DNA of 64,000 bases from Cronobacter condimenti 1330 (GCF_001277255.1 NZ_CP012264.1:2976001-3040000); one strand, 5' to 3'. Shown: positions 18,698-28,418, counted from the stretch's first letter. A program made the numbers and translations. The notes: generated by a model from the letters alone, not told the origin.

Positions 18698-18976
18698 TTA
18701 GTTCAGCTTCGCCTGCTGGAAGAGGTTATCCCACATGCCCAGCACCAGCGCCTGATCGCGCGGCGAGAGTTCGCCCGCGTGAATGGCGGTTTCAAGGCTA
18801 TTGGTCACCATCGTATATACCGCCTGCTGCGAGTGGTCATCGCCATGCTCCAGCGCCGCCACGGCAAGCGTCAGGTGCCCGCGCAGATAACCGCTTGCGA
18901 AGAGTTCGTCATCGCTCGCGTGCTCTACCATCTCATCAATCAGCGCCAGAATGCGTGCTTCAAATTCGGCAATCAT
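18698..18976 (-). CDS. yfcL: YfcL family protein
   Basis: A 92-residue acidic cytosolic protein of unknown function, closely matching E. coli YfcL (starts MIAEFEARILALID, ends MWDNLFQQAKLN). ATG 18976 follows GAGGAAAAACG; the open frame extends 23 codons upstream into the end of epmC but that part is not conserved. It is the last gene of the prmB-aroC-mepA-yfcA-epmC-yfcL run. Confidence 0.92.
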   Translation of the reverse strand: MIAEFEARILALIDEMVEHASDDELFASGYLRGHLTLAVAALEHGDDHSQQAVYTMVTNSLETAIHAGELSPRDQALVLGMWDNLFQQAKLN

Positions 18977-19004
18977 CGTTTTTCCTCTGTTAATAACATG
19001 GCGA

Positions 19005-19550
19005 TTAGCACAAGTCTTCCGGCCATGGGAACTGTTGCGCCGCAAGGGGCGGCGTCTGGTAATAATCCTGTAACGCGGCGATAAAGCGCGCCGGACGCTC
19101 GGGAATGCCCTTCATCAGGTAGTGCATGACCTGCGCATGTACCCGCCGCTGAAATGCGATGCGATCCGGGTCGAAATCCCCGTTGAGGTTGTCGCAGCTG
19201 ACGTTAAACGGGAACCCCGCCGCCACACAGAACAGCCACTCCAGCGCCTGAGGTTTGACTTCCACATCCTCAAACTTGCCCTGCGTTTCAGCATCGCGGC
19301 CATCCGGGCAGTACCAGTAACCGAAATCGACCAGCTCACGTCGCGCTTTTCCGGCGATGCACCAGTGCGAAATCTCATGCAGGGCGCTTGCGTAAAACCC
19401 GTGGGCAAACACGACACGGTGATAAGGCGCCTCGTTATCCGCAGGAAGATAGATCGGTTCGTCGTCGCCTTTAATCAGACGGGTATTAAAATCGCCGGCA
19501 AAGCAGCCGTCAAAAATCGTTATTAAATCCTGATAGTGGTGTTCACGCAT
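19005..19550 (-). CDS. epmC: Elongation factor P hydroxylase
   Basis: EpmC (YfcM) hydroxylates the beta-lysylated lysine of elongation factor P, the last step of EF-P modification. The 181-residue protein has the metal-binding HEISHW motif (about residues 58-63) and matches the family along its length. Its ATG overlaps the yfcA stop (TAATG), indicating coupled translation. Confidence 0.93.
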   Translation of the reverse strand: MREHHYQDLITIFDGCFAGDFNTRLIKGDDEPIYLPADNEAPYHRVVFAHGFYASALHEISHWCIAGKARRELVDFGYWYCPDGRDAETQGKFEDVEVKPQALEWLFCVAAGFPFNVSCDNLNGDFDPDRIAFQRRVHAQVMHYLMKGIPERPARFIAALQDYYQTPPLAAQQFPWPEDLC

Positions 19551-20356
19551 TACGCCATCCCCAGCCAGTGGAGGATCTCTTGTCCGTGGCTGTCATATAA
19601 CAATTTGGCGCTCATCACCGCCGAAACGATAACGATCATCGGGCGGATCAGGCGCTGTCCTTTACTTAATACTAAGCGCGAGCCTAAGCGTGCGCCGAGA
19701 AACTGTCCGGCCAGCATCACGAAACCGGTGCCCCAGATAACTTTGCCGCCAATGATAAACAGCAGCAGGCCGCCGACGTTTGAGGTGGCATTCAGCACTT
19801 TGGCGTGCGCCGTTGATTTCGCGAGGTTAAAGCCTGCCAGCGTGACAAATGCCAGCGCGTAAAAGGAGCCTGCGCCGGGGCCGAAAAAACCATCGTAAAA
19901 CCCCACGCAGCCACCCGCCACCAGCGCAAACGGCAAGCCGTAAAGCCTGCGCTGGCGGTCTTCTTCGCCAAGGCGCGGCATCAGCAAAAAATAGAGGCCT
20001 ATTGCTATCACCAGCACCGGCAAGATCTGGCGCAAAATATCGGACTGCACATGCTGGACCAGCAGCGCGCCGCTGGTCGAGCCGATGAACGTCATCAGTA
20101 TATTGAGTTTCTGATCGCGAAGGCTGACCACGCCGCGACGGATAAAATAGAGCGAGGCGGAAAGCGAGCCGCCGCATGCCTGAAGTTTATTGGTTGCCAG
20201 AGCCTGCGCGGGCGACATCCCTGCCGCCAGCAAAGCTGGCACCGTCAGCAGCCCGCCGCCGCCCGCCAGAGCATCAATAAAGCCTGCGAGCATCGCGACA
20301 AAAAAGAGCGCTGTCAGTAACAGCGGCGAAACCATAAACCAGTCCATCACGGCCAT
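19550..20356 (-). CDS. yfcA: TauE/SafE-family membrane transporter YfcA
   Basis: A 268-residue polytopic inner membrane protein with about eight hydrophobic segments and the Gly-rich family motif AGFIDALAGGGGLLTVPAL (about residues 20-38), repeated in degenerate form as GGCVGFYDGFFGPGAGSF. TauE/SafE proteins are linked to export of sulfur-containing organic anions; the substrate of YfcA is not known. It is 12 bases downstream of mepA in the aroC cluster. Confidence 0.92.
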   Translation of the reverse strand: MAVMDWFMVSPLLLTALFFVAMLAGFIDALAGGGGLLTVPALLAAGMSPAQALATNKLQACGGSLSASLYFIRRGVVSLRDQKLNILMTFIGSTSGALLVQHVQSDILRQILPVLVIAIGLYFLLMPRLGEEDRQRRLYGLPFALVAGGCVGFYDGFFGPGAGSFYALAFVTLAGFNLAKSTAHAKVLNATSNVGGLLLFIIGGKVIWGTGFVMLAGQFLGARLGSRLVLSKGQRLIRPMIVIVSAVMSAKLLYDSHGQEILHWLGMA

Positions 20357-20368
20357 CCTTAGTCGGTG

Positions 20369-21193
20369 TTAAAGAGCGTGTTCGTCCAGCAATGCCTGGC
20401 AGGACGGCGGCGGTGGCGGCGGCGTTTTCTTCTCTGCCTTGCCGCTGCCAGGTGCTGCTGGCTTAAACCAGCTTTGCAGCTCTTCGCCGCAGCCGTCGCC
20501 CGGCGGCGGCGGGTCTTGCTCCACACACTCAAGGCTGTCCGGCGGGCAGCGCAGACGCACATGCATATGCGCACGATGCTGGAACCACGGGCGCACTTTG
20601 CGCAGCCAGTCGCGGTCTGGCCCGGCATCCTGGCAAAGCTGCTGTTTGATGGCCGGGTTGACAAAGATGCGCGTCACCTGGTCGTCCAGCGCCGCAAGCT
20701 TAATCAGCCCGCCAATTTCCGGTTTCCAGAGGGAGGGCACGACCGATTTGCCATCGGCTGAGACCAGATCCAGCGCCTGTGGACGACGCAACTGCGCCGC
20801 GCTCCAGCGCTGTTTCGGCAATTGCAGGAAGATATCGACATCAAGCCCGGTCTGGTGGCTCGCGTGACCGCCGTTAAAGCGTCCACCGGCAGGCATCCCC
20901 ATGTCGCCAACCAGCACAGTGCCGAGCTGCAATTCATGCACCTGGTTGCTCAGACGTTCGATAAACCGCACCAGATCCGGATGGCCGAAGTAGCGGCGCT
21001 GGTCGGTGCGCATTATCTGATAGTGTTCAGATTCTATCGGCAGCGGCTCAGCGCCGACGATGCAACCATTAGAAAATGTGCCGATCGACTGGGCGGTGCC
21101 CGGGATCGGTTGGGTGATTTTCTGCCACGGCGTGGCGGCGCTTGCCGCGCTGCAAGCGAGCAGCGCCAGCAAGGCAAAACAGAGTTTTTTCAT
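20369..21193 (-). CDS. mepA: Penicillin-insensitive murein endopeptidase
   Basis: MepA is a periplasmic LAS-type zinc peptidase that cleaves D-Ala-meso-DAP cross-links in peptidoglycan. The 274-residue precursor starts with a signal peptide (MKKLCFALLALLACSAASA, cleavage after about residue 19). Metal and catalytic residues are in HASHQTGLDVDIFLQ (about residues 110-124) and HRAHMHVRLRCP (about 206-217), with conserved Cys residues near the C-terminus. It is four bases downstream of aroC. Confidence 0.96.
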   Translation of the reverse strand: MKKLCFALLALLACSAASAATPWQKITQPIPGTAQSIGTFSNGCIVGAEPLPIESEHYQIMRTDQRRYFGHPDLVRFIERLSNQVHELQLGTVLVGDMGMPAGGRFNGGHASHQTGLDVDIFLQLPKQRWSAAQLRRPQALDLVSADGKSVVPSLWKPEIGGLIKLAALDDQVTRIFVNPAIKQQLCQDAGPDRDWLRKVRPWFQHRAHMHVRLRCPPDSLECVEQDPPPPGDGCGEELQSWFKPAAPGSGKAEKKTPPPPPPSCQALLDEHAL

Positions 21194-21197
21194 GTCG

Positions 21198-22283
21198 TTA
21201 CCAGCGAGGGAGCGTGGTGGTGACGTCCGCGTTCTGGGCGCGGTGACGCAGCAGGTGATCCATCAGCACGATCGCAAGCATCGCCTCGGCGATCGGCACC
21301 GCGCGAATGCCCACGCACGGATCGTGACGCCCGCGGGTGATCATTTCCACTTCATCACCGAAGCGGTTCACGGTGCGGCCCGGTACCGTGATGCTGGACG
21401 TCGGTTTCAGTGCGATATTCGCGACAATTTGCTGGCCGCTGCTGATGCCGCCGAGAATGCCGCCAGCGTGGTTGCTCTGAAAACCTTCTTTGGTCAGTTC
21501 GTCCCGGTTCTGGCTGCCTTTAAGGGCAATCACGCCAAAACCGTCGCCTATCTCAACGCCTTTGACGGCGTTAATGCTCATCAGCGCATGCGCGATATCC
21601 GCATCCAGCCTGTCGAAAACCGGCTCGCCGAGGCCCGGCGGCACGTTATCGGCAACAACAGTGACACGCGCGCCAATGGAGTCGCCCTCTTTTTTCAGCG
21701 CGCGCATCAGTTCGTCGAGCGCCTCAAGCTTATCGGCATCCGGCGAGAAGAACGGGTTCTGCTCAACCTGCGCCCAGTCTTTAATCTCAAGCGGGATATC
21801 GCCCATTTGAGTCAGGCAGGCGCGGATCACAATGCCGAATTTCTGCGCCAGATATTTTTTCGCGATAGCACCCGCCGCCACGCGCATCGCGGTTTCACGG
21901 GCAGAAGAACGTCCACCCCCGCGATAATCGCGCAGACCATATTTCTGTTCATAGGTGTAGTCGGCATGTCCCGGACGAAACACATCTTTAATCGCGCTGT
22001 AATCCTGGGAGCGCTGATCGGTGTTTTCAATCAGCAGGCCAATGCTGGTACCGGTCGTCACGCCTTCAAACACGCCAGACAGGATTTTGACCTGATCCGG
22101 CTCGCGGCGTTGCGTGGTGTAACGGGAAGTCCCAGGGCGACGGCGGTCGAGATCGTGCTGCAGGTCAGCTTCGCTCAGCGCAATGCCTGGCGGCACGCCG
22201 TCAATGATGCAGCCGAGCGCCAGACCATGCGACTCGCCGAAAGTAGTGACGCGAAAGAGTTGTCCAAGAGTGTTGCCTGCCAT
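21198..22283 (-). CDS. aroC: Chorismate synthase
   Basis: AroC eliminates phosphate from EPSP to give chorismate, using reduced FMN. The 361-residue protein has the signatures TTFGESHGLALGCIIDG at the N-terminus, DYRGGGRSSARETA and GRHDPCVGIRAVPIAEAM. ATG 22283 gives MAGNTLGQLF as in E. coli; a GTG lies directly before. It sits between prmB and mepA. Confidence 0.97.
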   Translation of the reverse strand: MAGNTLGQLFRVTTFGESHGLALGCIIDGVPPGIALSEADLQHDLDRRRPGTSRYTTQRREPDQVKILSGVFEGVTTGTSIGLLIENTDQRSQDYSAIKDVFRPGHADYTYEQKYGLRDYRGGGRSSARETAMRVAAGAIAKKYLAQKFGIVIRACLTQMGDIPLEIKDWAQVEQNPFFSPDADKLEALDELMRALKKEGDSIGARVTVVADNVPPGLGEPVFDRLDADIAHALMSINAVKGVEIGDGFGVIALKGSQNRDELTKEGFQSNHAGGILGGISSGQQIVANIALKPTSSITVPGRTVNRFGDEVEMITRGRHDPCVGIRAVPIAEAMLAIVLMDHLLRHRAQNADVTTTLPRW

Positions 22284-22349
22284 CACGGCTCCGTTGTCGT
22301 GTCGTTGTGGTGTTTTGTCATTATTCAGCGGGCAGTGCGCCCGCCTGTT

Positions 22350-23282
22350 TTAATCTTTGTAGATGCTGAAGTGTTCGCGGGCGCTGATGAGCTGCGTTTT
22401 GGTCAGCATAAAGACGCCGTCACCACCGTTGTCAAACTCAAGCCAGGTGAACGGCACGTCCGGGTACTGCTCCATCAGATGTACCATGCTGTTACCGACT
22501 TCACAAATCAGAATACCATTGTCGGTCAGGTAGTCCGGCGAGCAGGCAAGAATGCGGCGCGCGAGCTTCAGCCCGTCGCTGCCCGCCGCGAGGCCGAGCT
22601 CGGGTTCGTGGCGATATTCGTTCGGCAGGTCGGACATATCTTCTTCATCCACATACGGCGGATTGGTGACGATAATGTCGTACTGTACTTTAGGGAGATC
22701 GCGGAAGAGATCGGAGCGGATCGGCGTGACGTGATGGATAAGCCCGTGTTCTTCAATGTTGTGCTCGGTGACGGCCAGCGCATCGCCGGAGATATCAACC
22801 GCGTCCACTTCCGCGTTCGGGAACGCGTACGCGCAGGCAATGGCGATACAGCCGCTGCCGGTGCACATATCAAGAATATGCTGCGGTTCATGATCGATAA
22901 GCCCCGAGAAGCGGTTATTGATTAACTCGCCAATCGGCGAACGCGGGACCAGCACGCGCTCATCGACATAAAATTCGTGGCCGCAGAACCAGGCCTTATT
23001 GGTCAGGTACGCCACCGGAATGCGCTCGTTCACGCGGCGGATGACCCGCTCGACGATGCGGTGACGTTCGCTGGAGGTCAGGCGCGCGGTGCGCATGTCT
23101 TCCGGAATGTCCAGCGGCAGGTAGAGTGACGGCAGCACGAGTTGCACCGCTTCATCCCAGGGGTTGTCCGTGCCGTGACCATACCAGATGCCCGCCGCGC
23201 TAAAACGGCTCACCGCCCAACGCAACATATCCTGAATGGTATGCAGTTCACTGACTGCCTCATCGACGAAAATTTTATCCAC
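22350..23282 (-). CDS. prmB: 50S ribosomal protein L3 glutamine methyltransferase
   Basis: PrmB methylates the side-chain amide of Gln150 in ribosomal protein L3. The 310-residue protein has a helical N-terminal domain, the SAM site ILDMCTGSGCIAIACA (about residues 135-150) and the substrate-glutamine motif NPPY in IVTNPPYVDEED. GTG 23282 is used because VDKIFVDEAV matches the E. coli N-terminus and GGAGG lies 5 bases upstream. The frame is open 83 codons further but overlaps the divergent smrB promoter and start. Confidence 0.95.
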   Translation of the reverse strand: MDKIFVDEAVSELHTIQDMLRWAVSRFSAAGIWYGHGTDNPWDEAVQLVLPSLYLPLDIPEDMRTARLTSSERHRIVERVIRRVNERIPVAYLTNKAWFCGHEFYVDERVLVPRSPIGELINNRFSGLIDHEPQHILDMCTGSGCIAIACAYAFPNAEVDAVDISGDALAVTEHNIEEHGLIHHVTPIRSDLFRDLPKVQYDIIVTNPPYVDEEDMSDLPNEYRHEPELGLAAGSDGLKLARRILACSPDYLTDNGILICEVGNSMVHLMEQYPDVPFTWLEFDNGGDGVFMLTKTQLISAREHFSIYKD

Positions 23283-23443
23283 ACTGCCCTCCGCATGACG
23301 CTCCGCGTTAAATTCGGCGGCTAGTTTGCCATGAAGGCGGGGATAAATCAGCAACCGGCGCGTCATCCCCGCAAAATGGCTTTTGTTTGGCGACGCGCCA
23401 AACTCGGGTAAACTGCCTGCGCAAAGATGAAGAAGAGAAAGAG

Positions 23444-23995
23444 ATGAAAAAGAAGCCATCGCTGAGTGAGGAAGAAAAGTCGCTGTTTCGCATGCTAATG
23501 AACGGCACGCGCGAGCTGAAACAGGACACAATCGTGCATCGACCGGCGCGCAAAAAGCTAAGCGAAGTGCCGCCCAAACGCCTGCTGCAGGAACAGGTCG
23601 ACGCCAGCCATTACTTTTCCGATGAGTTCCAGCCGCTTCTTAACAGCGACGGGCCGATGCGCTATGTCCGTCCTGGCGTGGATCACTTCGAAGTGAAAAA
23701 ACTGCGCCGCGGCGACTATTCGCCCGAACTGTTTCTCGACTTACATGGCTTAACGCAGATGCAGGCAAAACAGGAACTGGGCGCGCTCATTGCCGCCTGC
23801 CGCCGCGAGCATGTGTTTTGCGCCTGCGTGATGCACGGCCATGGCAAACATATCCTTAAACAACAGACCCCGCTCTGGCTGGCGCAGCATCCGCACGTGA
23901 TGGCCTTTCATCAGGCACCGAAGGAATATGGCGGCGACGCAGCCCTGCTGGTACTGATTGAAGTAGAAGAGTGGCAACCGCCGCAGTTGCCTTAA
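23444..23995 (+). CDS. smrB: Smr-domain ribosome rescue nuclease SmrB
   Basis: SmrB cleaves mRNA at collided ribosomes, generating substrates for tmRNA rescue. The 183-residue protein has a basic N-terminal extension and a C-terminal Smr domain with LDLHGLTQMQAKQEL (about residues 100-114) and the HGHGKHIL loop (about 130-137). ATG 23444 (MKKKPSLSEEEKSLF) matches E. coli. It is divergent from prmB, with 161 bases between the start codons. Confidence 0.94.
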   Translation: MKKKPSLSEEEKSLFRMLMNGTRELKQDTIVHRPARKKLSEVPPKRLLQEQVDASHYFSDEFQPLLNSDGPMRYVRPGVDHFEVKKLRRGDYSPELFLDLHGLTQMQAKQELGALIAACRREHVFCACVMHGHGKHILKQQTPLWLAQHPHVMAFHQAPKEYGGDAALLVLIEVEEWQPPQLP

Positions 23996-24050
23996 CGGCC
24001 AGAGCCGTGCGCCGGATGTCCATCTAACGCTTCTGAGCGCATAAAACAAA

Positions 24051-24078
24051 AAGAGCCGCAATCGCGGCTCTTTTTTCA
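24051..24078. terminator. Bidirectional terminator between smrB and sixA
   Basis: AAGAGCCGC-AATC-GCGGCTCTT followed by T on the plus strand and by T (from the upstream A-run) on the minus strand. It serves both converging genes. Confidence 0.9.
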
Positions 24079-24092
24079 TGCTGAGGATGACA

Positions 24093-24581
24093 TTAGATAG
24101 CTTTTGCCATTTTCAGATTGCAGGGGCTCATCTGCCAGTTAAAGACGCCCTTGTCGTTATCGCCTTCAACAGTCACGCAGGCGATGGCAGAGGTGGAGAA
24201 CATCGGCGGCGTTTCGCCAGGGCACAGTTCCGCGACCAGATAACCAACCAGCGGAAGGTGGGAGATAACCATAACTGCGTTAACACCCTCACGAGCCAGA
24301 ACGTGGAGGTAATCACTCACCAGACCCACATCGCCACAGGGCGTAAGCTCCGGCAGCACTTCTGTTTTGACAGGCAGGCTCATGGCCTCTTTCACGACGT
24401 CCAGTGTCTGTTCGGCTCGCAGGAAAGGGCTCACCAGAACACGTTCGATATCCACCTTTTGACCTTTTAACCAGGTCGCCATTTGACGGGATTCGTCACA
24501 ACCACATACGGTCAGAGGACGAACCGAATCACTGGCGGCATCGAGTGCTGCGTCGCCGTGACGCATGATAAAAACTTGCAT
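24093..24581 (-). CDS. sixA: Phosphohistidine phosphatase SixA
   Basis: SixA removes phosphate from histidine phosphocarrier domains: ArcB in early work, and PtsO (NPr) of the nitrogen phosphotransferase system in later work. The 162-residue protein has the histidine-phosphatase motif MQVFIMRHGDAA with catalytic His8 and the second His in VISHLPLVGYL. ATG 24581 is chosen over an open upstream extension because it places RHG at the normal position. Confidence 0.94.
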   Translation of the reverse strand: MQVFIMRHGDAALDAASDSVRPLTVCGCDESRQMATWLKGQKVDIERVLVSPFLRAEQTLDVVKEAMSLPVKTEVLPELTPCGDVGLVSDYLHVLAREGVNAVMVISHLPLVGYLVAELCPGETPPMFSTSAIACVTVEGDNDKGVFNWQMSPCNLKMAKAI

Positions 24582-24786
24582 ATTGCACCGCTTTTGTTGA
24601 CCAGAAGCGCCAGTGAGAACCCCAAAAAGCACCGCGCTTTTTAAGGGTATCGCCTGGCGGTCGGGCATTGTGCCTGATCCGTACTTCGAATGAAACGCTG
24701 TTTTTTACCTTATTGACGTAAGTATAGTCAATCAGTGTTTACAAATTAACCAGCGCTGCGTTTTTGAAGCGAGGACCTACGCCTAA

Positions 24787-26940
24787 TCAGACCACCACTT
24801 CGGCCTGCGGGTTCCCCGAAAGCCAGAAAGTTTGCTCAGCCTGCGCCATGCGCAACAGCCTGTCGCACGGGGTAAAACGTTCTCCGTAACGGGTGGAAAG
24901 ACGCGTGAGCGCTGCCACCACCTGCGCGGCACCGAGCGTATCCATATACCGGAATGGCCCCCCCAGAAACGGCGGGAAACCGATGCCAAACACGGCCCCG
25001 ATATCGCCATCGCGTGCAGAGCGAACCACGCCTTCATCCAGACAACGCGCCGCCTCGTTAAGCATCATCATGACGCAGCGCTCGGCAATCTCATCGCCGC
25101 TCAGCTTACCGCCCGGTTTTACGCCAATAAGCCCGTAAACCGCAGGGTCAACCTGTTTTTTGCTTTTACGCCCTTTCGCTGGATAAAGATAGAAACCGCG
25201 ACCATTTTTTCTGCCTTTGCGATCGTCGTTCAAAATTGCTGCAACGGCTTCATCGGGCGCGCTGAATCGCGGCCCGTAAGCGCGCTCCAGCACAGGCATA
25301 ATTTTGGTGCCAACATCAATGCCGACTTCATCCAGCAACTGGATAGGGCCGACCGGGAATCCCCTTTTCACCAGCGCCTCGTCGATTTTCTCAATGCTCT
25401 CCCCTTCCATCAGGCAACGCATCGCCTCATTAATGTAGGGTGCCAGAATCCGGTTGACGTAAAACCCGGCGCAGTCAGCCACCACAATCGGCGTTTTACC
25501 CTGTTTTTTAGCTAACTGCACGGTCGTGGCAATGGTTTCCGGGCTGGTGCCCGCATGAGGAATCACTTCCACCAACGGCATTTTATCGACCGGGCTAAAA
25601 TAGTGCAGTCCGATGACCTGTTCAGGCCGCGCGGCGCCAGCCGCGATATCACCGATAGGCAACGATGAGGTATTTGAGGCGAAAATGGTGTGTGGCGCGG
25701 TATGCGCTTCAATTTCCGCGACCATATTTTGCTTGAGCGTTAACTCTTCGAAAACGGCTTCCACCACAATATCGCGGTGGCGGAAACCACGGTAATCGGT
25801 ACTGGCGGAAATCAGCGCCATCTGCGCGTCGCGCTCACTGGGGCGCAGATGGCGGCGCCGGACTTTTTTCTCCAGCAGATCCCAGCTGTATTTGAGAGCA
25901 TGGTTTATGCCCTTTTCGCTGATGTCCTTAATGCGTACCGGCAGCCTGGCTTTGGTGGCGGTAACATACGCGATGCCGCCGCCCATCAGCCCGCCGCCCA
26001 GTATACCAACCGAATGGAGCGCACGCGGCGCGACGCCGCTGCCGGTTTCCTTTTTCAGTTCAGTTGTTGCGAAAAAGAGGCCCCGCAACGCGGCCGACTC
26101 CGGCGTCATCGCCAGCTCGCCAAAGGCCCTGGCCTCTGCCTGATAGCCGCTGGCGCTGCCCTGTTCAAGGCCCGTGCGCACCACGTCAATAATGCGCTGC
26201 GCCGCCGGGTAGTTGCCGTGCGTTTTCTCATGCGTCTTCTTCGCCACCATGCGAAACAACAGCGTACGGCCAAGCGGCCCTGCAAGCACCCGCTCGCGTA
26301 AGGGCAAACGGCGCGCGCCCGGACGGCGTGTTTTAGCAAGCGCGATCGCCGCATCCAGCAAAATAGCAGGCGGCACAACGTCATCCACCAGCCCCGCTTT
26401 GCGGGCCTGGCGCGGACGCAACTGTTTACCCGCGAGGATCATCTCAAGCGCGGTGCTCACGCCCACCAGACGTGGCAGCCGCTGCGTACCGCCTGAGCCT
26501 GGCAACAGCCCCAGTTGTACTTCCGGCAGGCCAAGCTGGGTTTTCGGATCGTCGGTACAAACGCGGCTGTGACAGGCGAGCGCCAGTTCAAGCCCCCCGC
26601 CAAGACAGGCACCATGAATGGCTGCGACCACATGCACCGGCAGCGCGCGGATCTCTGCCATGATCTGCTGCCCCTGGCTTGCCAGCGCTTCCGCTTCCTG
26701 CGCGTTCTGGCAGCCGGCAATCATGTTGATATCGGCGCCCGCGATAAAGTTATCGGGTTTCGCGGAAATAAACACCACGCCCGCCAGTTCGCGGTTATCG
26801 CGCAATTGTTTGACGATAGCGCGCACCTCGCGGGCAAACGCAGCTTTCAGCGTGTTCATCTTCTCGCCCGGCACGTCGATGGTGACGACCGCCACGTTGT
26901 CCGGGCGCATCTGTAAAGTGAATGCGGATGTCGATTCCAT
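24787..26940 (-). CDS. fadJ: Fatty acid oxidation complex subunit alpha FadJ
   Basis: FadJ carries enoyl-CoA hydratase and L-3-hydroxyacyl-CoA dehydrogenase activities of the anaerobic beta-oxidation complex. In the 717-residue protein the crotonase domain has GACLGGGLELALACHSRV and GLLPGSGGTQRL (catalytic Glu residues), and the dehydrogenase domain begins with VGILGGGLMGGGIAYV (about residue 312). Its ATG overlaps the fadI stop (TAATG), so the subunits are translationally coupled. Confidence 0.97.
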   Translation of the reverse strand: MESTSAFTLQMRPDNVAVVTIDVPGEKMNTLKAAFAREVRAIVKQLRDNRELAGVVFISAKPDNFIAGADINMIAGCQNAQEAEALASQGQQIMAEIRALPVHVVAAIHGACLGGGLELALACHSRVCTDDPKTQLGLPEVQLGLLPGSGGTQRLPRLVGVSTALEMILAGKQLRPRQARKAGLVDDVVPPAILLDAAIALAKTRRPGARRLPLRERVLAGPLGRTLLFRMVAKKTHEKTHGNYPAAQRIIDVVRTGLEQGSASGYQAEARAFGELAMTPESAALRGLFFATTELKKETGSGVAPRALHSVGILGGGLMGGGIAYVTATKARLPVRIKDISEKGINHALKYSWDLLEKKVRRRHLRPSERDAQMALISASTDYRGFRHRDIVVEAVFEELTLKQNMVAEIEAHTAPHTIFASNTSSLPIGDIAAGAARPEQVIGLHYFSPVDKMPLVEVIPHAGTSPETIATTVQLAKKQGKTPIVVADCAGFYVNRILAPYINEAMRCLMEGESIEKIDEALVKRGFPVGPIQLLDEVGIDVGTKIMPVLERAYGPRFSAPDEAVAAILNDDRKGRKNGRGFYLYPAKGRKSKKQVDPAVYGLIGVKPGGKLSGDEIAERCVMMMLNEAARCLDEGVVRSARDGDIGAVFGIGFPPFLGGPFRYMDTLGAAQVVAALTRLSTRYGERFTPCDRLLRMAQAEQTFWLSGNPQAEVVV

Positions 26941-28250
26941 TATTCGGCCTCCAGTACCATTGCCGCCCCGAGCCCGCCTGCCGCACAGGCGGTGACGAGT
27001 CCAAAACCACCGCCACGGCGGCGCAGTTCATTGAGCGTCTGGGTAATCATTCGCGCGCCGGTGGCAGCGAAAGGATGCCCGTAGGCGATAGAGCCGCCGA
27101 GCACGTTGAATTTGCTTTCTTCTACTTCGCCGGTCGCCTGGTTGCGGCCCAGCACCTCACGGGCGAAACGGTCGCTTGCCAGCAGCTTCAGGTTAGTCAG
27201 CGTTTGCGATGCGAAGGCTTCATGCATATCAAATAGCGTCAGGTCAGCCATCGAAAGCCCGGCGCGTTCCAGCGCGAGCGGCGTCGACCAGGCCGGGCCA
27301 AGCAGCATATCCTGCCAGACATCAATGGCGGTAAACGCGTAGCTGCGCAGGTAGCCGAGCGGCGTCAGGCCAAGCTCCCGGGCGCGGGATTCGGTCATCA
27401 GAATAACCGCTGCCGCGCCATCGGTCAGTGGCGTGCTGTTCGCGGCGGTGACAGTACCGTGTTTGCGATCAAACGCGGGGCGCAGTTTGGCGTAGTCGGC
27501 AAGCGTTGAGGTTTTACGGATGTTGTTATCTTCGCTAAGCGGGTCGCGATAGGGAGGCGTATAAGCCGTCATTACTTCGTCACGCAACTTGCCTTCGGCC
27601 CAGGCCTGAGCCGCCAGCTGATGCGAGCGGTGCGCCAGCGCGTCCTGTTCTTCGCGGGTGATCCCGTGCGTTTTGGCCATCTGTTCGGCGGTATCGCCCA
27701 TGCGAAGCCCCGTGGAATATTCCGCTACCGCGGGCGGCATCGGCAGCAGGTCGCGTAGCCGCAATCGTGAGAAGAGCTTCAGCCGCTGCCCGGCTGTACG
27801 GGCTTTGTTGGCGTCTACCAGCGTACGCGCCAGTTTTTTACTGACGCCTATCGGCAGCACAGAGGAGGAGTCGGCGCCGCCGGCAATCCCGGCGCGAATG
27901 GTGCCTGCCATCAGGCTTTCCGCGACGTTCGCCACCGCCTGAAAACTGGTGGCGCAGGCGCGGCTGACGCTGTAGGCGTCGGTGCGAACGCTCATGCCGG
28001 TGCCGAGCACGATTTCACGCGCGATGTTGGGTGCCTCTGGCATCTGCACCACCTGGCCGAAAACCAGTTGTTCGATCACATCAGGAGGAATTTCGCTGCG
28101 GGCCAGCAGTTCGCCGACCACCATTTTACCGAGATCGACCGCCGGAACGCCGTGGTACGCCGTCGCCTGACGGGCGAAAGGGGTGCGCAACCCACTGACA
28201 ATGGCAATACGATCCCCCTGCCGGGTGACAAGCGGTAGTGCCTGGCTCAT
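26940..28250 (-). CDS. fadI: Fatty acid oxidation complex thiolase subunit FadI
   Basis: FadI is the 3-ketoacyl-CoA thiolase partner of FadJ. The 436-residue protein has the nucleophilic Cys in VSRACATSFQAV (about residue 99), the His in YGHPFAATGAR and the second Cys in TACAAGGLGAAMVLE. A FadR box 34-50 bases upstream of the start indicates repression in the absence of long-chain acyl-CoA. Confidence 0.97.
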   Translation of the reverse strand: MSQALPLVTRQGDRIAIVSGLRTPFARQATAYHGVPAVDLGKMVVGELLARSEIPPDVIEQLVFGQVVQMPEAPNIAREIVLGTGMSVRTDAYSVSRACATSFQAVANVAESLMAGTIRAGIAGGADSSSVLPIGVSKKLARTLVDANKARTAGQRLKLFSRLRLRDLLPMPPAVAEYSTGLRMGDTAEQMAKTHGITREEQDALAHRSHQLAAQAWAEGKLRDEVMTAYTPPYRDPLSEDNNIRKTSTLADYAKLRPAFDRKHGTVTAANSTPLTDGAAAVILMTESRARELGLTPLGYLRSYAFTAIDVWQDMLLGPAWSTPLALERAGLSMADLTLFDMHEAFASQTLTNLKLLASDRFAREVLGRNQATGEVEESKFNVLGGSIAYGHPFAATGARMITQTLNELRRRGGGFGLVTACAAGGLGAAMVLEAE

Positions 28251-28283
28251 AACTTTCCCCTGTAAAAGGCTAAAAAATGTATT

Positions 28284-28300
28284 AAGTGGTCTGACCTGAT
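28284..28300 (-). promoter_or_regulatory. FadR operator of fadIJ
   Basis: ATCAGGTCAGACCACTT (minus strand) fits the 17-base FadR consensus with the central GGTCNGACC core intact. It lies between yfcZ and fadI, in the expected promoter position. Confidence 0.88.
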
Positions 28301-28385
28301 AACAGTCTTAACCAAAAATTTACATTCAGCCAATCACATAAAGGAAAAAGTGCGAAGCAAAACACGAATTACGTAACAAGAAATG

Positions 28386-28406
28386 CGCCCCGGTAAAACC
28401 GGGGCG
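28386..28406 (-). terminator. Hairpin after yfcZ
   Basis: CGCCCCGGT / ACCGGGGCG stem 12 bases downstream of the yfcZ stop. The T-tract on the minus strand is weak (CATTTCTTGTT). Confidence 0.65.
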
Positions 28407-28418
28407 AGAAAGGCAGGA

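Noticed and set aside
21060..22925. 621-codon plus-strand open frame over aroC and prmB
   Set aside because: It is a long antisense frame produced by GC-rich codon bias opposite two well-conserved enzymes; composition is His/Arg/Ala-rich and shows no domain.
22350..23531. Longer PrmB starting at 23531
   Set aside because: The extra 83 residues overlap the smrB start and promoter on the other strand and are not conserved; GTG 23282 has a good ribosome site.
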